This document shows, piece after piece, positions 1 to 7,316 of a stretch of DNA of 21,623 nucleotides. The number at the start of each line of letters is the position of its first letter. The first letter of the stretch is position 1. The stretch is from the IMG/VR virus record IMGVR_UViG_3300020478_000080, positions 1-21,623 of that record; one strand, given 5' to 3'. The notes under the pieces are model-generated. The model saw only the letters and a program-made list of their open reading frames with translations, did no database searches and had not been told where the DNA came from. A program made the position numbers and the translations under genes. This DNA is from a virus.

Positions 1-210
1 ATCACCGTATACTTTATGAGCAACATTATCTGGTCTATCATCACCTTTGATTTTATATTTTGTAAAGTATACAGTATCTTGAAAGATATCATCTCTTAGT
101 TTTACTCTTTTAAAGAAGTTTTTTACTCTGATATAATCACCAATCATCGCATTTGGAAGACGACTGACATAATTAAAATCTGGTAATTGATTGAAATAAG
201 GTTTTGCCAT
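1..210 (-). CDS. 53: Baseplate wedge subunit gp53 (partial, N-terminal 70 residues)
   Basis: This is the N-terminal part of the T4-type baseplate wedge protein gp53; the rest lies beyond the left edge. In T4, gp53 joins neighbouring wedges when the baseplate closes around the hub. The 70 visible codons are open and start MAKPYFNQLPDFNYVSRLP, followed by RDDIFQDTVYFTKY and GDDRPDNVAHKVYGD, which I recognise as the conserved start of cyanophage gp53. The ATG (208-210) lies one base beyond the gp48 stop codon (212-214). An AGGA about nine bases upstream, inside the end of gp48, can serve as ribosome binding site, so the gene is probably translated with gp48 from one leftward late transcript. Identity is recalled from family resemblance. 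Confidence 0.83.
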   Translation of the reverse strand, partial: MAKPYFNQLPDFNYVSRLPNAMIGDYIRVKNFFKRVKLRDDIFQDTVYFTKYKIKGDDRPDNVAHKVYGD

Positions 211-211
211 C

Positions 212-1807
212 TTAGTATCCTATGTACTCGTTTGCTCCAATACCTGATGCCCCTTGACCTTTTGAAAGATCATCATAATCACTATCAAATATTGGTTCGA
301 GTTCTTTAAAACCTAATTGCATTTGATATGATGTTAATGCACCATTATGGAAGGTTGAGTATTGTCCATCAGGTGTATAAGTCATAGACATTGATTCTAG
401 TGCACACTCTTTAAACATATTTAACCAAGGAGAGGTACTACCTTTATGATAATAACCAATGAAGAATGTATGAGGAGCTTTAATGAAGGTAAAAGTTTTT
501 CCTTTCTTTGGACTCATTCCTTGTTTAAATTGTCTTATCATTGCTTTTACTGCTTCTGCTTCGGGAGCACTTCGTGGTGAAAGTCTAAAGGTAAAAGTAA
601 ATCCTCTTAGTTTGGGACCATTAAATAACAGTTCCATATTTTTATTCAGTGTTGCTCCATATTGTCTTTGAGCAAAATCGACACCAGATAGAGCAGCATT
701 TATCAATCCAGTTTGAACAGCAGCTCCTGTTGCGCCAACTTGTGCTTTATTAGCAGCTTCACCCAGACCACCTCCTGTACCTGATGTTATCTCTCCAGCT
801 GAATTAGCCAATACTTGATCCAATTGACTTAGTGATTTTTCTCCCCAATTAACTGAGTTTTGGTCAGCAATACCTGAAGGAATTGGAAGAGTCATTGTAG
901 CGAGGATTTTTCTTTCACCATTTTTTTCTTTGCTATAATCACCGGTATTTACTCCTGCTACTCCTCTGATAGCATTACCTGTACCACCTTTAACTTTAAC
1001 AGTTTGGATGCCTGGTGTCATTCTTGATCCTAAAGCACCTGCTTTTTGTTGACTTTTAAATTTTCTTGGTTGATATTCTATCATCTGGAATTGTATAAAA
1101 TCTTGATACTCAGGATTTAAATCTATAGGATATACTATATCTTCATACTCTGTTCTTTGATGTGCATTGTCTATATCATCTGACATTGCTTCTTGTTGTT
1201 TTTGCCAAGTTTCTTCATCAGTATCTGGTTGGTTTTTTTCAGCCTCTTCTAATGCTTTATTTGCTTCTTCATTTAACAGTACATTATTTGCATATCCTTC
1301 TGCTTGTGCATTACATTCTTCTCTGGAACCTTCTCCTTTTTTTGCTATACAACTATCTAGAGCTGATGTTTTAAGGGTTTGTCTTGCATTTTCTTGAACA
1401 AGTAAAGTATTACTTTTATTTTGAAGTGCTTCGACTCTTGGATCATCAGATTTGGGTCCATTCAATACGTTATTATTTTTATGAAATTTTTGATATCCTT
1501 CATCTTTATAATAAGATCCCATGTGCTGGGTCTCTCCTTTATCATCCCTACTCCATACCTGAATTGTTCCTGAATCACCTCCAGTAGTATCAGTTCTTGT
1601 ATAAAATGTATATTTTCTCTCTGCTACACCATCAACGGGAGTAGATTGACCACCAACATTATGTACTAATTTAAAGTCATTAGTTTCCGATTCAGTCCAA
1701 CCTTTAACCTTTACGCCATCATACTTCTTATTTCGCTCTACGGCTTGATCTATTCTTTGTTGAGTTAGTTCAGGACTTCTACCAGATCCAATATTTGGAG
1801 TTGACAT
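212..1807 (-). CDS. 48: Tail tube cap / baseplate protein gp48
   Basis: This 531-residue protein is the cyanophage form of T4 gp48, which caps the baseplate hub and, with gp54, starts tail-tube polymerisation. The C-terminal half, from about residue 229 (YPIDLNPEYQDFIQF), is the conserved part. It includes GPKLRGFTFTFRLSPRS, FTFIKAPHTFFIGYY, and the end region CALESMSMTYTPDGQYSTFH with GFKELEPIFDSDYD, typical of a tube-like fold. The first 220 or so residues are hydrophilic and rich in Asn, Glu and Gln, and make the protein much longer than T4 gp48 (about 364 residues). A TAAATA-containing late-box variant lies 18 bases upstream of the ATG. The ribosome binding site is weak. The gene sits between the 116-residue unknown and gp53 in the same leftward unit. 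Confidence 0.83.
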   Translation of the reverse strand: MSTPNIGSGRSPELTQQRIDQAVERNKKYDGVKVKGWTESETNDFKLVHNVGGQSTPVDGVAERKYTFYTRTDTTGGDSGTIQVWSRDDKGETQHMGSYYKDEGYQKFHKNNNVLNGPKSDDPRVEALQNKSNTLLVQENARQTLKTSALDSCIAKKGEGSREECNAQAEGYANNVLLNEEANKALEEAEKNQPDTDEETWQKQQEAMSDDIDNAHQRTEYEDIVYPIDLNPEYQDFIQFQMIEYQPRKFKSQQKAGALGSRMTPGIQTVKVKGGTGNAIRGVAGVNTGDYSKEKNGERKILATMTLPIPSGIADQNSVNWGEKSLSQLDQVLANSAGEITSGTGGGLGEAANKAQVGATGAAVQTGLINAALSGVDFAQRQYGATLNKNMELLFNGPKLRGFTFTFRLSPRSAPEAEAVKAMIRQFKQGMSPKKGKTFTFIKAPHTFFIGYYHKGSTSPWLNMFKECALESMSMTYTPDGQYSTFHNGALTSYQMQLGFKELEPIFDSDYDDLSKGQGASGIGANEYIGY

Positions 1808-1820
1808 TACATCTATATTT

Positions 1821-2171
1821 TTAATTATTTAGTAGGTATTGGGCATAGGGTAGTGATCGCACAGACATAATCTCTTCAGTGTTAATGATGTGTAAGTAAC
1901 CTTGAATCTCTTCCCAGGTATAGTTCCTTGGTTTACCCCAGTGAAAGTTGAGTCCTCTGAATCCCCATCTAAAGATTTCAAGACATGCAACTAATGGATA
2001 CTGATCATAATATAAGTTTGGTGTCTTAGGACTATAGACAAAGGTATAATACTTTCCTACTTCAGGAGTTACTTCAGTCTCAGTAAATGTCTCCATGATA
2101 CTCATCATAATATCATCAGGACTCTCAAAACCAACTAGCGAATCTTTTAATAGTAAACCTCTGTCATCCAT
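1821..2171 (-). CDS. Conserved cyanophage protein of unknown function, between gp4 and gp48
   Basis: A 116-residue acidic protein with no signal peptide or membrane segment. The central part reads VYSPKTPNLYYDQYPLVACLE followed by GFRGLNFHWGKPRNYTW. I associate a Y-D-x-[YF]-P-L plus G-x-N-[FL]-H pattern with small conserved proteins of T4-like and other large phages, but I cannot name a function. The ATG overlaps the gp4 stop by one base (TAATG), so translation is probably coupled to gp4; no Shine-Dalgarno sequence is visible. Its place among head-completion and tail-tube genes suggests a structural or assembly role, which is inference only. The gene itself is secure because it fills the space between its neighbours exactly and keeps a motif-like core. 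Confidence 0.8.
   Translation of the reverse strand: MDDRGLLLKDSLVGFESPDDIMMSIMETFTETEVTPEVGKYYTFVYSPKTPNLYYDQYPLVACLEIFRWGFRGLNFHWGKPRNYTWEEIQGYLHIINTEEIMSVRSLPYAQYLLNN
1826..1833 (-). promoter_or_regulatory. Weak late promoter-like box ACTAAATA before gp48
   Basis: Six of eight positions match TATAAATA on the reverse strand. It sits just before the stop codon of the 116-residue gene and ends 18 bases before the gp48 ATG. It repeats the TAAATA-near-stop arrangement seen on the forward strand, but the match is weak. Confidence 0.28.
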
Positions 2172-2614
2172 TACTTAATGCCTAATTGATCTTCTGTTAT
2201 TATTTTAAATTCTATTAATCTATCGTTACAAAATTCTGATGCTGCTTTCCATTTAGCTTGATTGACTGCATAGGTTTTCATTTCATATAAGTATCCTTTA
2301 GTCATTCTTGATTTTTTCTTTGGTGGAGTAGTTTGTTTTTTTGGTTTTACTTCAATCACATATGTTTTTATTTGCCCAGATGTTTCTTTAAGTTTTATTA
2401 TAAAATCTGGAAAGTATTTGTGACGACGATTGTCTATGGGTGAGACATAGGGGATAAAAAATTCTTCACTTCCCCATTCAAAAACACTTTCATTTAGATC
2501 GCACCACTGGCAAAATTTTCTTTCCCAACTACTTCTGCATATAATATTATTAGAATCACCTTTATATTTCATAGGAAATTTTGGTTTGTATCTGCTCTTG
2601 ATACTTTCTCCCAT
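2171..2614 (-). CDS. 4: Head completion protein gp4 (PD-(D/E)xK nuclease type)
   Basis: A 147-residue homologue of T4 gp4 (gp50/65), which acts after DNA packaging to finish the head before tail joining. The sequence shows a PD-(D/E)xK nuclease layout: Glu31 in RSSWERKF, Asp70 in HKYFPDFII, and Glu88-Val-Lys90 in VIEVKPK. This fits the view that the gp4 family is nuclease-like and trims or processes the DNA end. Length is close to T4 gp4 (about 150 residues). It is the first gene of the leftward unit, with the late box TATAAATA (2648-2655, reverse strand) 33 bases upstream and a GAAGAG-type ribosome binding site. Catalytic activity is inferred from the motif, not shown. Confidence 0.84.
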   Translation of the reverse strand: MGESIKSRYKPKFPMKYKGDSNNIICRSSWERKFCQWCDLNESVFEWGSEEFFIPYVSPIDNRRHKYFPDFIIKLKETSGQIKTYVIEVKPKKQTTPPKKKSRMTKGYLYEMKTYAVNQAKWKAASEFCNDRLIEFKIITEDQLGIK

Positions 2615-2656
2615 CTATCTCTTCTATATAATATATACCAATAAAGATATTTATAG
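2615..2656. promoter_or_regulatory. Divergent promoter gap between leftward gp4 and rightward gp54-like gene
   Basis: A 42-base, almost entirely A/T region separating the two divergent late units. It contains the leftward TATAAATA and, on the forward strand, a TATAAT (2627-2632) within an alternating TATATAATATATA run that may serve the rightward gene. No -35 hexamer is visible for the forward box because the upstream sequence is gp4 coding. Confidence 0.5.
2648..2655 (-). promoter_or_regulatory. T4-type late promoter box TATAAATA for the gp4-gp48-gp53 unit
   Basis: Read on the reverse strand this is an exact TATAAATA, the T4 late promoter -10-like box recognised by the gp55/gp33/gp45 system. 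It ends 33 bases before the gp4 ATG at 2614. Its right edge is one base from the ATG of the divergent gene at 2657, so the leftward promoter sits in the ribosome-binding region of the rightward gene. Confidence 0.7.
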
Positions 2657-3805
2657 ATGGCGATATTCGATCCTTTTACTTTTTTAGACTCTATACTGAG
2701 TGGTGAAGGGATGGGACCTAATAGTCCACAAAGGGACCCGTTTACTAAAATTAGAAATAATCTTCTTCAACCCGCATTAACTTCTCATTTTGAAGTTGAG
2801 GTTGGTGAACCTAGGGATGGTGCTTGGTCTCAATTTAAAGCGAACAATAATTTAAATTATACAAGTGCTAATGGTCAAGAAAAACTTTTTCTCCTTTGTT
2901 CAGAAACAGTTTTGCCAGGTTCTAGTATGGCAACCCATCAAATAACAGGTGATTATACAGGTGTTACAGAGAGGCATGCATATAGAAGATTGTTTGATGA
3001 TAGAATTGATTTAACCTTTATGGTTAATGCAAATGAGAATGCATACCTTCCTATTAGATTTTTTGAGGGATGGCTTAAATTTATTGCTGATGAGCAGGAT
3101 GCTGAAGTAAGAGGAGGACCAGGTGTTCTTCCTGGTCTTGGTGCTTTTGGTTTGCCTCAGACTGGAGGAACAAATAATAGTGTTCGTAATCCTAACTATT
3201 CTTATAGGATGAAGTATCCAACACAATATCAATCTCAATTAAAGATAACTAAATTTGAAAGGAATGGTCCTCAACCAAATCTTGTTTATACTTTTTTGAA
3301 TGCTTATCCTATAGCTGTAACTTCGATGCCAGTTTCTTATGAAACTTCTCAACTATTAAAGTGTACAGTTTCTATGACGTATGTTAGGTATTGGATTGAT
3401 GGGTTGATTGGTCATAAGTCAACAGGATATACTCCATCACCTCAACAGCAAGCAAATCAGAATGAGAAAAATCGTCCTGAGGGTGTTGTAAGTGGTAGTG
3501 GTACTAAAGATGATCCGTGGGTACGTCCTGCAATACAAACAGGTAGACCAAGTGATGTTAATATTAATGATACTAGACCAAAATTTACTGAGAAATCGGC
3601 TTTGAATTTCTTGGATAAGGATAATAATATAAATTTAAATAGTCAAACCATGGCATCTTCGACCTATCAGAGACCTGATGGTACTACAGTTGTGAATCGA
3701 ACTGAACGTGGTTTTGAAACAACAATTGTAACTACACCTGATGGTAGGACCACAACAACTACTAGATCTCGAAACCAGAATTTAACTTCTCCACAGGTAG
3801 CATAA
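2657..3805 (+). CDS. 54: Probable tail tube initiator gp54 (tube-fold baseplate protein)
   Basis: A 382-residue virion protein that I assign to the gp54 type, the protein that with gp48 nucleates tail-tube assembly. The first 260 residues look like a tube-type beta-barrel protein: LLQPALTSHFEVEVGEP near residue 35, then LCSETVLPGSSMATHQITGD, RRLFDDRIDLTFMVN and SQLKITKFERNG, ending with KCTVSMTYVRYWIDG. T4 gp54 is about 320 residues. The C-terminal 110 residues here are a low-complexity, Asn- and Thr-rich tail. The gene is the first of the rightward unit, divergent from gp4, with no clear Shine-Dalgarno sequence. A tail-tube (gp19) paralog or another tube-like baseplate protein cannot be excluded; the structural class is firmer than the number. 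Confidence 0.6.
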   Translation: MAIFDPFTFLDSILSGEGMGPNSPQRDPFTKIRNNLLQPALTSHFEVEVGEPRDGAWSQFKANNNLNYTSANGQEKLFLLCSETVLPGSSMATHQITGDYTGVTERHAYRRLFDDRIDLTFMVNANENAYLPIRFFEGWLKFIADEQDAEVRGGPGVLPGLGAFGLPQTGGTNNSVRNPNYSYRMKYPTQYQSQLKITKFERNGPQPNLVYTFLNAYPIAVTSMPVSYETSQLLKCTVSMTYVRYWIDGLIGHKSTGYTPSPQQQANQNEKNRPEGVVSGSGTKDDPWVRPAIQTGRPSDVNINDTRPKFTEKSALNFLDKDNNINLNSQTMASSTYQRPDGTTVVNRTERGFETTIVTTPDGRTTTTTRSRNQNLTSPQVA

Positions 3806-3808
3806 ATA
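3801..3808 (+). promoter_or_regulatory. Late promoter-like box CATAAATA before gp26
   Basis: This matches the T4 late box TATAAATA at seven of eight positions and overlaps the gp54 stop codon (TAA at 3803-3805). It lies 28 bases before the gp26 ATG, a normal distance for a late promoter with a short leader. A TAGGA ribosome binding site follows just before the start codon. It would drive gp26, the gp51-like gene and the two tape-measure-like genes. Confidence 0.5.
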
Positions 3809-3836
3809 AACATACTGAAATTCTCTATAGGATATT

Positions 3837-4556
3837 ATGCCTTTACCAAAGATTGCTACGCCAACATATGAGTTGGAATTACCCTCTACTGGAGAGACGA
3901 TAAAATACAGACCTTTTTTAGTTAAAGAAGAGAAGGTATTAGTTATTGCTCTAGAGAGTGAAGATAATAAACAAATCACTACTGCTATTAAAACAGTACT
4001 TAAAAGTTGTATTCAAACCAAAGGAATTAAAGTAGAAACACTTCCTACTTTTGACATTGAATATTTGTTCCTTAACATTAGAGGTAAGTCTGTTGGTGAG
4101 GTGATAGAAGTTAATGTAACTTGTCCTGATGATCAGGAGACTAGTGCTCAGATAGAAATTAATTTAGATGATATTAATGTTCAGAAGAATGAAGAGCATA
4201 CTAATCAAATTAAACTTGATGATAATATCATGATGGAATTGAGGTATCCATCATTGGAACAGTTTATTAAAACTAATTTTGATTTTTCAGATGACAATGC
4301 AATGGATCAATCATTCCAATTGATTGGCCAATGTATTGATAAAATTTATACTGAAGAAGAGGTTTGGAGTGCAGCAGATTGTACTAAGAAAGAGATTAAT
4401 GATTTCTTAGAGTCAATGAATTCATCACAGTTTAAGGATATTGAAAAATTCTTTGAGACAATGCCTAAACTACAGCATACTGTTACGGTTAAGAATCCAC
4501 AGACAAAGGTTGAAAGCGAGGTAGTAATTGAGGGACTGGCATCTTTTTTCGCATAG
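3837..4556 (+). CDS. 26: Baseplate hub assembly protein gp26 (tail-chaperone-like, frameshift donor)
   Basis: A 239-residue protein of the T4 gp26 family. In T4, gp26 is needed for hub assembly and is not prominent in the virion, which fits a chaperone role. It starts MPLPKIATPTYELELPSTGE, with the family segment KYRPFLVKEEKVLVIALES near residue 25 and a Cys-Pro motif (VTCPDD) near residue 97. The second half is largely helical. The ATG has a TAGGA ribosome binding site. The last sense codons, TCT TTT TTC GCA, contain a classical -1 slippery heptamer, so a share of ribosomes probably continues into the gp51-like frame, giving a 300-residue fusion (residues 1-238, then RIALIH, then the 56 residues of the small ORF). 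Its place just upstream of a tape-measure gene matches lambda gpG. Confidence 0.85.
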   Translation: MPLPKIATPTYELELPSTGETIKYRPFLVKEEKVLVIALESEDNKQITTAIKTVLKSCIQTKGIKVETLPTFDIEYLFLNIRGKSVGEVIEVNVTCPDDQETSAQIEINLDDINVQKNEEHTNQIKLDDNIMMELRYPSLEQFIKTNFDFSDDNAMDQSFQLIGQCIDKIYTEEEVWSAADCTKKEINDFLESMNSSQFKDIEKFFETMPKLQHTVTVKNPQTKVESEVVIEGLASFFA

Positions 4557-4584
4557 CTCTAATCCATATGGATTTAGAGAGCTA
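4544..4584 (+). promoter_or_regulatory. Putative programmed -1 ribosomal frameshift signal (slippery heptamer plus stem-loop)
   Basis: T TTT TTC at 4544-4550 fits the X XXY YYZ pattern in the gp26 frame (codons TTT and TTC). After slipping by -1, both tRNAs re-pair on TTT TTT. A 6-base spacer (4551-4556, containing the gp26 stop) is followed by a stem-loop. CTCTAA (4557-4562) pairs with TTAGAG (4574-4579), TCC (4563-4565) pairs with GGA (4570-4572), T4573 is bulged and the loop is ATAT. Outer bases TAG/CTA (4554-4556 with 4582-4584) can extend it. The -1 frame has no stop between 4544 and the gp51-like ATG (4568), which lies in the loop and top of the stem, and it continues to the stop at 4736-4738. 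Confidence 0.72.
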
Positions 4585-4738
4585 TTTCAGACTTAATTTT
4601 GCGTTGATGCAGTACCATAAATATTCATTAACAGAGATTGAAAACATGATACCTTGGGAAAGGGATATCTATGTTGCACTCTTAAAACAACATCTAGAAG
4701 AAGAAAAGTTAAAGCAGCAACAACAGCATGGCGGTTAA
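4568..4738 (+). CDS. 51: Small gp51-like protein, probably expressed as a gp26 frameshift extension
   Basis: A 56-residue ORF (MDLESYFRLNFALMQYHKY...) with a Gln-rich basic/acidic helical tail (LEEEKLKQQQQHGG). It occupies the place where cyanophage genomes carry a small gene that I recall being annotated as gp51, a baseplate hub assembly catalyst; T4 gp51 is much longer. The segment LTEIENMIPWERDIYVALLKQ resembles the T-domains of tail chaperones, which often end in a short E-x-x-x-M-P/W-E-x-x-x-Y helix. Its ATG has no Shine-Dalgarno sequence and lies within a predicted stem-loop, so independent starts are probably poor. The frame is open back to the slippery site in gp26. Its 3' end overlaps the tape-measure start by 11 bases, suggesting translational coupling. 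The gene number is tentative. Confidence 0.7.
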   Translation: MDLESYFRLNFALMQYHKYSLTEIENMIPWERDIYVALLKQHLEEEKLKQQQQHGG

Positions 4739-7313
4739 CTCTCAAAACATATCAGCATTAGTACCTGGAAAGGGTAAGGCTAGAGCGCAGCCTACTAGGG
4801 AAGTTGTTGATGAGAGGGTGTTAAGACTTCTTGGGATTGAAGCCTTTGAAGTCGAGATGGATTATGACACATATAAAGATGCTCTGAGAAGAGTTATGAT
4901 AGAAAGCCGTATGGGCGGCAGTAAATTACCATCAGAAGAAGCCGAAGCAGTAACTAATGAGTGGAGGAGAGTAAAGGGTAGAAAGGGTAGATTTATAGCA
5001 AAGAAAAAAGTAATAAAAGCAAAGGACATACAAAAAGCAGGTGCTACTAGTGGGTTAAGTAGGAAGGCTATTAGTGGTGCTGCTGTTGGGGTTCCTGCAG
5101 GTTTGTTGGCTGCAGCAGCCACTGCTCCACCTGCAGAAGGAAGGAGTGGCGTATTACAAGCAATTCAAGATTCTCTTGATAATATTGTTAAGGTTCTTAA
5201 GGAGCAAAATAAATTAGATAGAAAAGCAATTGAGAAGGATAGAAAGCAAAAATTAAGAACAAGAAGAGATAGATTAAAAGATAGTTTAAAGGGAGGTGCC
5301 AAGGCTGTAGCAACTACAGCAAAGAAGGTAATAAAACCAGTACAAAATATACTGGGTGATATTATGGGGGTACTTTTAAAATTGCTTTTTGGTAAAGCAT
5401 TATTAAAATTACTCAAATGGTTTTCTGATCCGGCGAATGATGAGAAGAAAGCGGCTTTGTTTAAATTTTTTAAAGATTTTTGGCCGATGATGACAGCTGC
5501 GGTGGTAGCATTTGGTACTGCAGTAGGTCCGATGATAGCTGGGTTGGTTAAAACGATCGGGGGATTTGTTGTGACTTTAGTGACTAAAATTATTCCTGGA
5601 CTTGTAAGTGCTTCAGTTGGATTGGCAAAACATTTAGGTTGGAAGGGATTGGCTATTGGTGGTGTTGCTGGTGCGGGATGGTTAGGAAATAAGTTATTAA
5701 ATCCTGATGAGGTTGCAAATAAAGCATCATCAGATCCAGATCCAGATTCAGATTCAGTTTCACCAACTCAAGGTGGAACTTCAGTTACACCAACTCCAAG
5801 TGCTCCTGACTCTGCATCAACTACATCATCATCTACTTCTAATAAGATTGATCCAGTTGATGTGTTGAATAAGAATAGACATCTTCTTCCAAATATTCCA
5901 TTTATGGATCCATATCAAATAGTTTTAGATAAGATTAATGAAGATCCATCGGCATATGATACTAAAGCGAAAATTGAGGCTGCTCTTAATGAAGCTGGTA
6001 TAGATACAAGTAAAGTAAGATATGCTACAGGTGGTTTTGTATCAGGACCTGGAGGAGTAGATAGAGTCTCTGCAAAACTAACTGCTGGCGAGTTTGTTAT
6101 GAGTAAGGGTGCTGTAGATAAATGGGGTACAGATACTCTTGCTGCTATGAATGCTGCGGGTGGTGGTACAAATAATCCTTCTTTTGGTAGATATAATACT
6201 GGCGGAAAGGTTGAGAAACCTAAGTCTACTCAAGAAGAACAAAGGGAGAAAGATAATAAAGGTGGTGGTCTTTGGGGTTGGGCTCGTGGTCTTATGGGGT
6301 TTGGTACTGATGATAAACCGGTCACAGGAGACTTAGGTGAAGGAACTGATTTTGCTAAGAGAAGTGGTACGGAGAAGGGAGGTATATCTAGAAATGCAAA
6401 AGCACTTCTTAATACTATTAGATGGGCAGAAGGTACTTTAAAACCTGGTGGATATAATACTTGGTTTGGTGGTCGTACTGATATGGATCTTACTAGAATG
6501 TCCATTGATGAAGTTGTTGCTGAACAGAAGAGAAGACTTAGTGCAGGTGAAGCAACTTATGGAAGATATACATCTGCAGCGGTTGGTGCATATCAGATGA
6601 TGCTACCGGATGAATTTGCCTCTAGGGCAGGTTTAAATGGTAGTTCTTTATTCACACCAGAGAATCAAGATAAGATGGCTATTGCTGCTTATATGAAGGG
6701 CAAGCTGACAAATAAAGAAATTGATAGTCCCATTACTAGAGAGACGATAGCAAAAATAGCAGGCGTATGGGCATCTCTTCCTACAATGAGTGGAGCAAGT
6801 GCTCATGGTCAACCAGTTAAAAAATATTCAGATCTTGAAAAAGTATATAATAAAAATTTAAAATCATTAGATCCTAATTCATATTCAACATCAACTACAT
6901 CAATAGCTTTAGGGAAGGGAAGTACTAGTGTTCCTGGTCAACAACCTGGTCAACAACCTGGTAAAACTGGAGATTCGGCAACAGGTTCAGAGTATGCCAG
7001 AGCAATATCTGATGCAGAAATTGATGCATTAATAGCCTCAGAATTTGGAGGTGCTCAACAAAGAGGATTTAATAGACCTCCTCAGACTAAATTTAGTCCT
7101 GTTGCAAAAGCGACTCCACCTTCACCACCTTCACATTCACTTCAGTCAATTGGAGATGCAATCAAGAGAGGTGATACTAAAGGTGGTGATTCAACAGTAA
7201 TGACTATTCCTGAGTCTTCTGCCAATGCAGGAACTCAGTTGCCACAGTTTGATGTTTCATCTCATGCTCTTCAGATTGAGAGATCATCCACCGTTTTAGG
7301 AATAAACGCATAA
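4728..7313 (+). CDS. Tape-measure-like virion protein with C-terminal lysozyme domain
   Basis: An 861-residue protein that I read as a tail tape measure. Order of parts: an acidic/basic N-terminus (MDYDTYKDALRRVMIESRMG near residue 45), an Ala-rich hydrophobic stretch (about 118-138), a charged coiled-coil-like segment (150-190), a long hydrophobic region able to cross a membrane (about 250-320), a Ser/Thr/Pro/Asp linker (330-375), and a tape-measure C-terminal motif from residue 432 (YATGGFVSGPGGVDRVSAKL, then AGEFVMSKGAV). A lambda-endolysin-type domain follows (about 557-690), with candidate catalytic Glu568 in IRWAEGT and the signature AAVGAYQMM around Tyr622-Gln623. It would set tail length and degrade peptidoglycan during entry. 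The start overlaps the gp51-like ORF, and there is little ribosome binding signal of its own. Confidence 0.72.
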   Translation: MAVNSQNISALVPGKGKARAQPTREVVDERVLRLLGIEAFEVEMDYDTYKDALRRVMIESRMGGSKLPSEEAEAVTNEWRRVKGRKGRFIAKKKVIKAKDIQKAGATSGLSRKAISGAAVGVPAGLLAAAATAPPAEGRSGVLQAIQDSLDNIVKVLKEQNKLDRKAIEKDRKQKLRTRRDRLKDSLKGGAKAVATTAKKVIKPVQNILGDIMGVLLKLLFGKALLKLLKWFSDPANDEKKAALFKFFKDFWPMMTAAVVAFGTAVGPMIAGLVKTIGGFVVTLVTKIIPGLVSASVGLAKHLGWKGLAIGGVAGAGWLGNKLLNPDEVANKASSDPDPDSDSVSPTQGGTSVTPTPSAPDSASTTSSSTSNKIDPVDVLNKNRHLLPNIPFMDPYQIVLDKINEDPSAYDTKAKIEAALNEAGIDTSKVRYATGGFVSGPGGVDRVSAKLTAGEFVMSKGAVDKWGTDTLAAMNAAGGGTNNPSFGRYNTGGKVEKPKSTQEEQREKDNKGGGLWGWARGLMGFGTDDKPVTGDLGEGTDFAKRSGTEKGGISRNAKALLNTIRWAEGTLKPGGYNTWFGGRTDMDLTRMSIDEVVAEQKRRLSAGEATYGRYTSAAVGAYQMMLPDEFASRAGLNGSSLFTPENQDKMAIAAYMKGKLTNKEIDSPITRETIAKIAGVWASLPTMSGASAHGQPVKKYSDLEKVYNKNLKSLDPNSYSTSTTSIALGKGSTSVPGQQPGQQPGKTGDSATGSEYARAISDAEIDALIASEFGGAQQRGFNRPPQTKFSPVAKATPPSPPSHSLQSIGDAIKRGDTKGGDSTVMTIPESSANAGTQLPQFDVSSHALQIERSSTVLGINA

Positions 7314-7316
7314 GAT

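Noticed and set aside
483-1587. Several forward-strand ORFs of 60-76 residues inside gp48
   Set aside because: They are antisense to a gene with clear family motifs, have low-complexity translations and no start signals.
4616-4623. CATAAATA, a second late-box match upstream of the tape-measure gene
   Set aside because: It lies inside the gp51-like coding sequence, more than 100 bases from the next start, and is explained by codons for His-Lys-Tyr.
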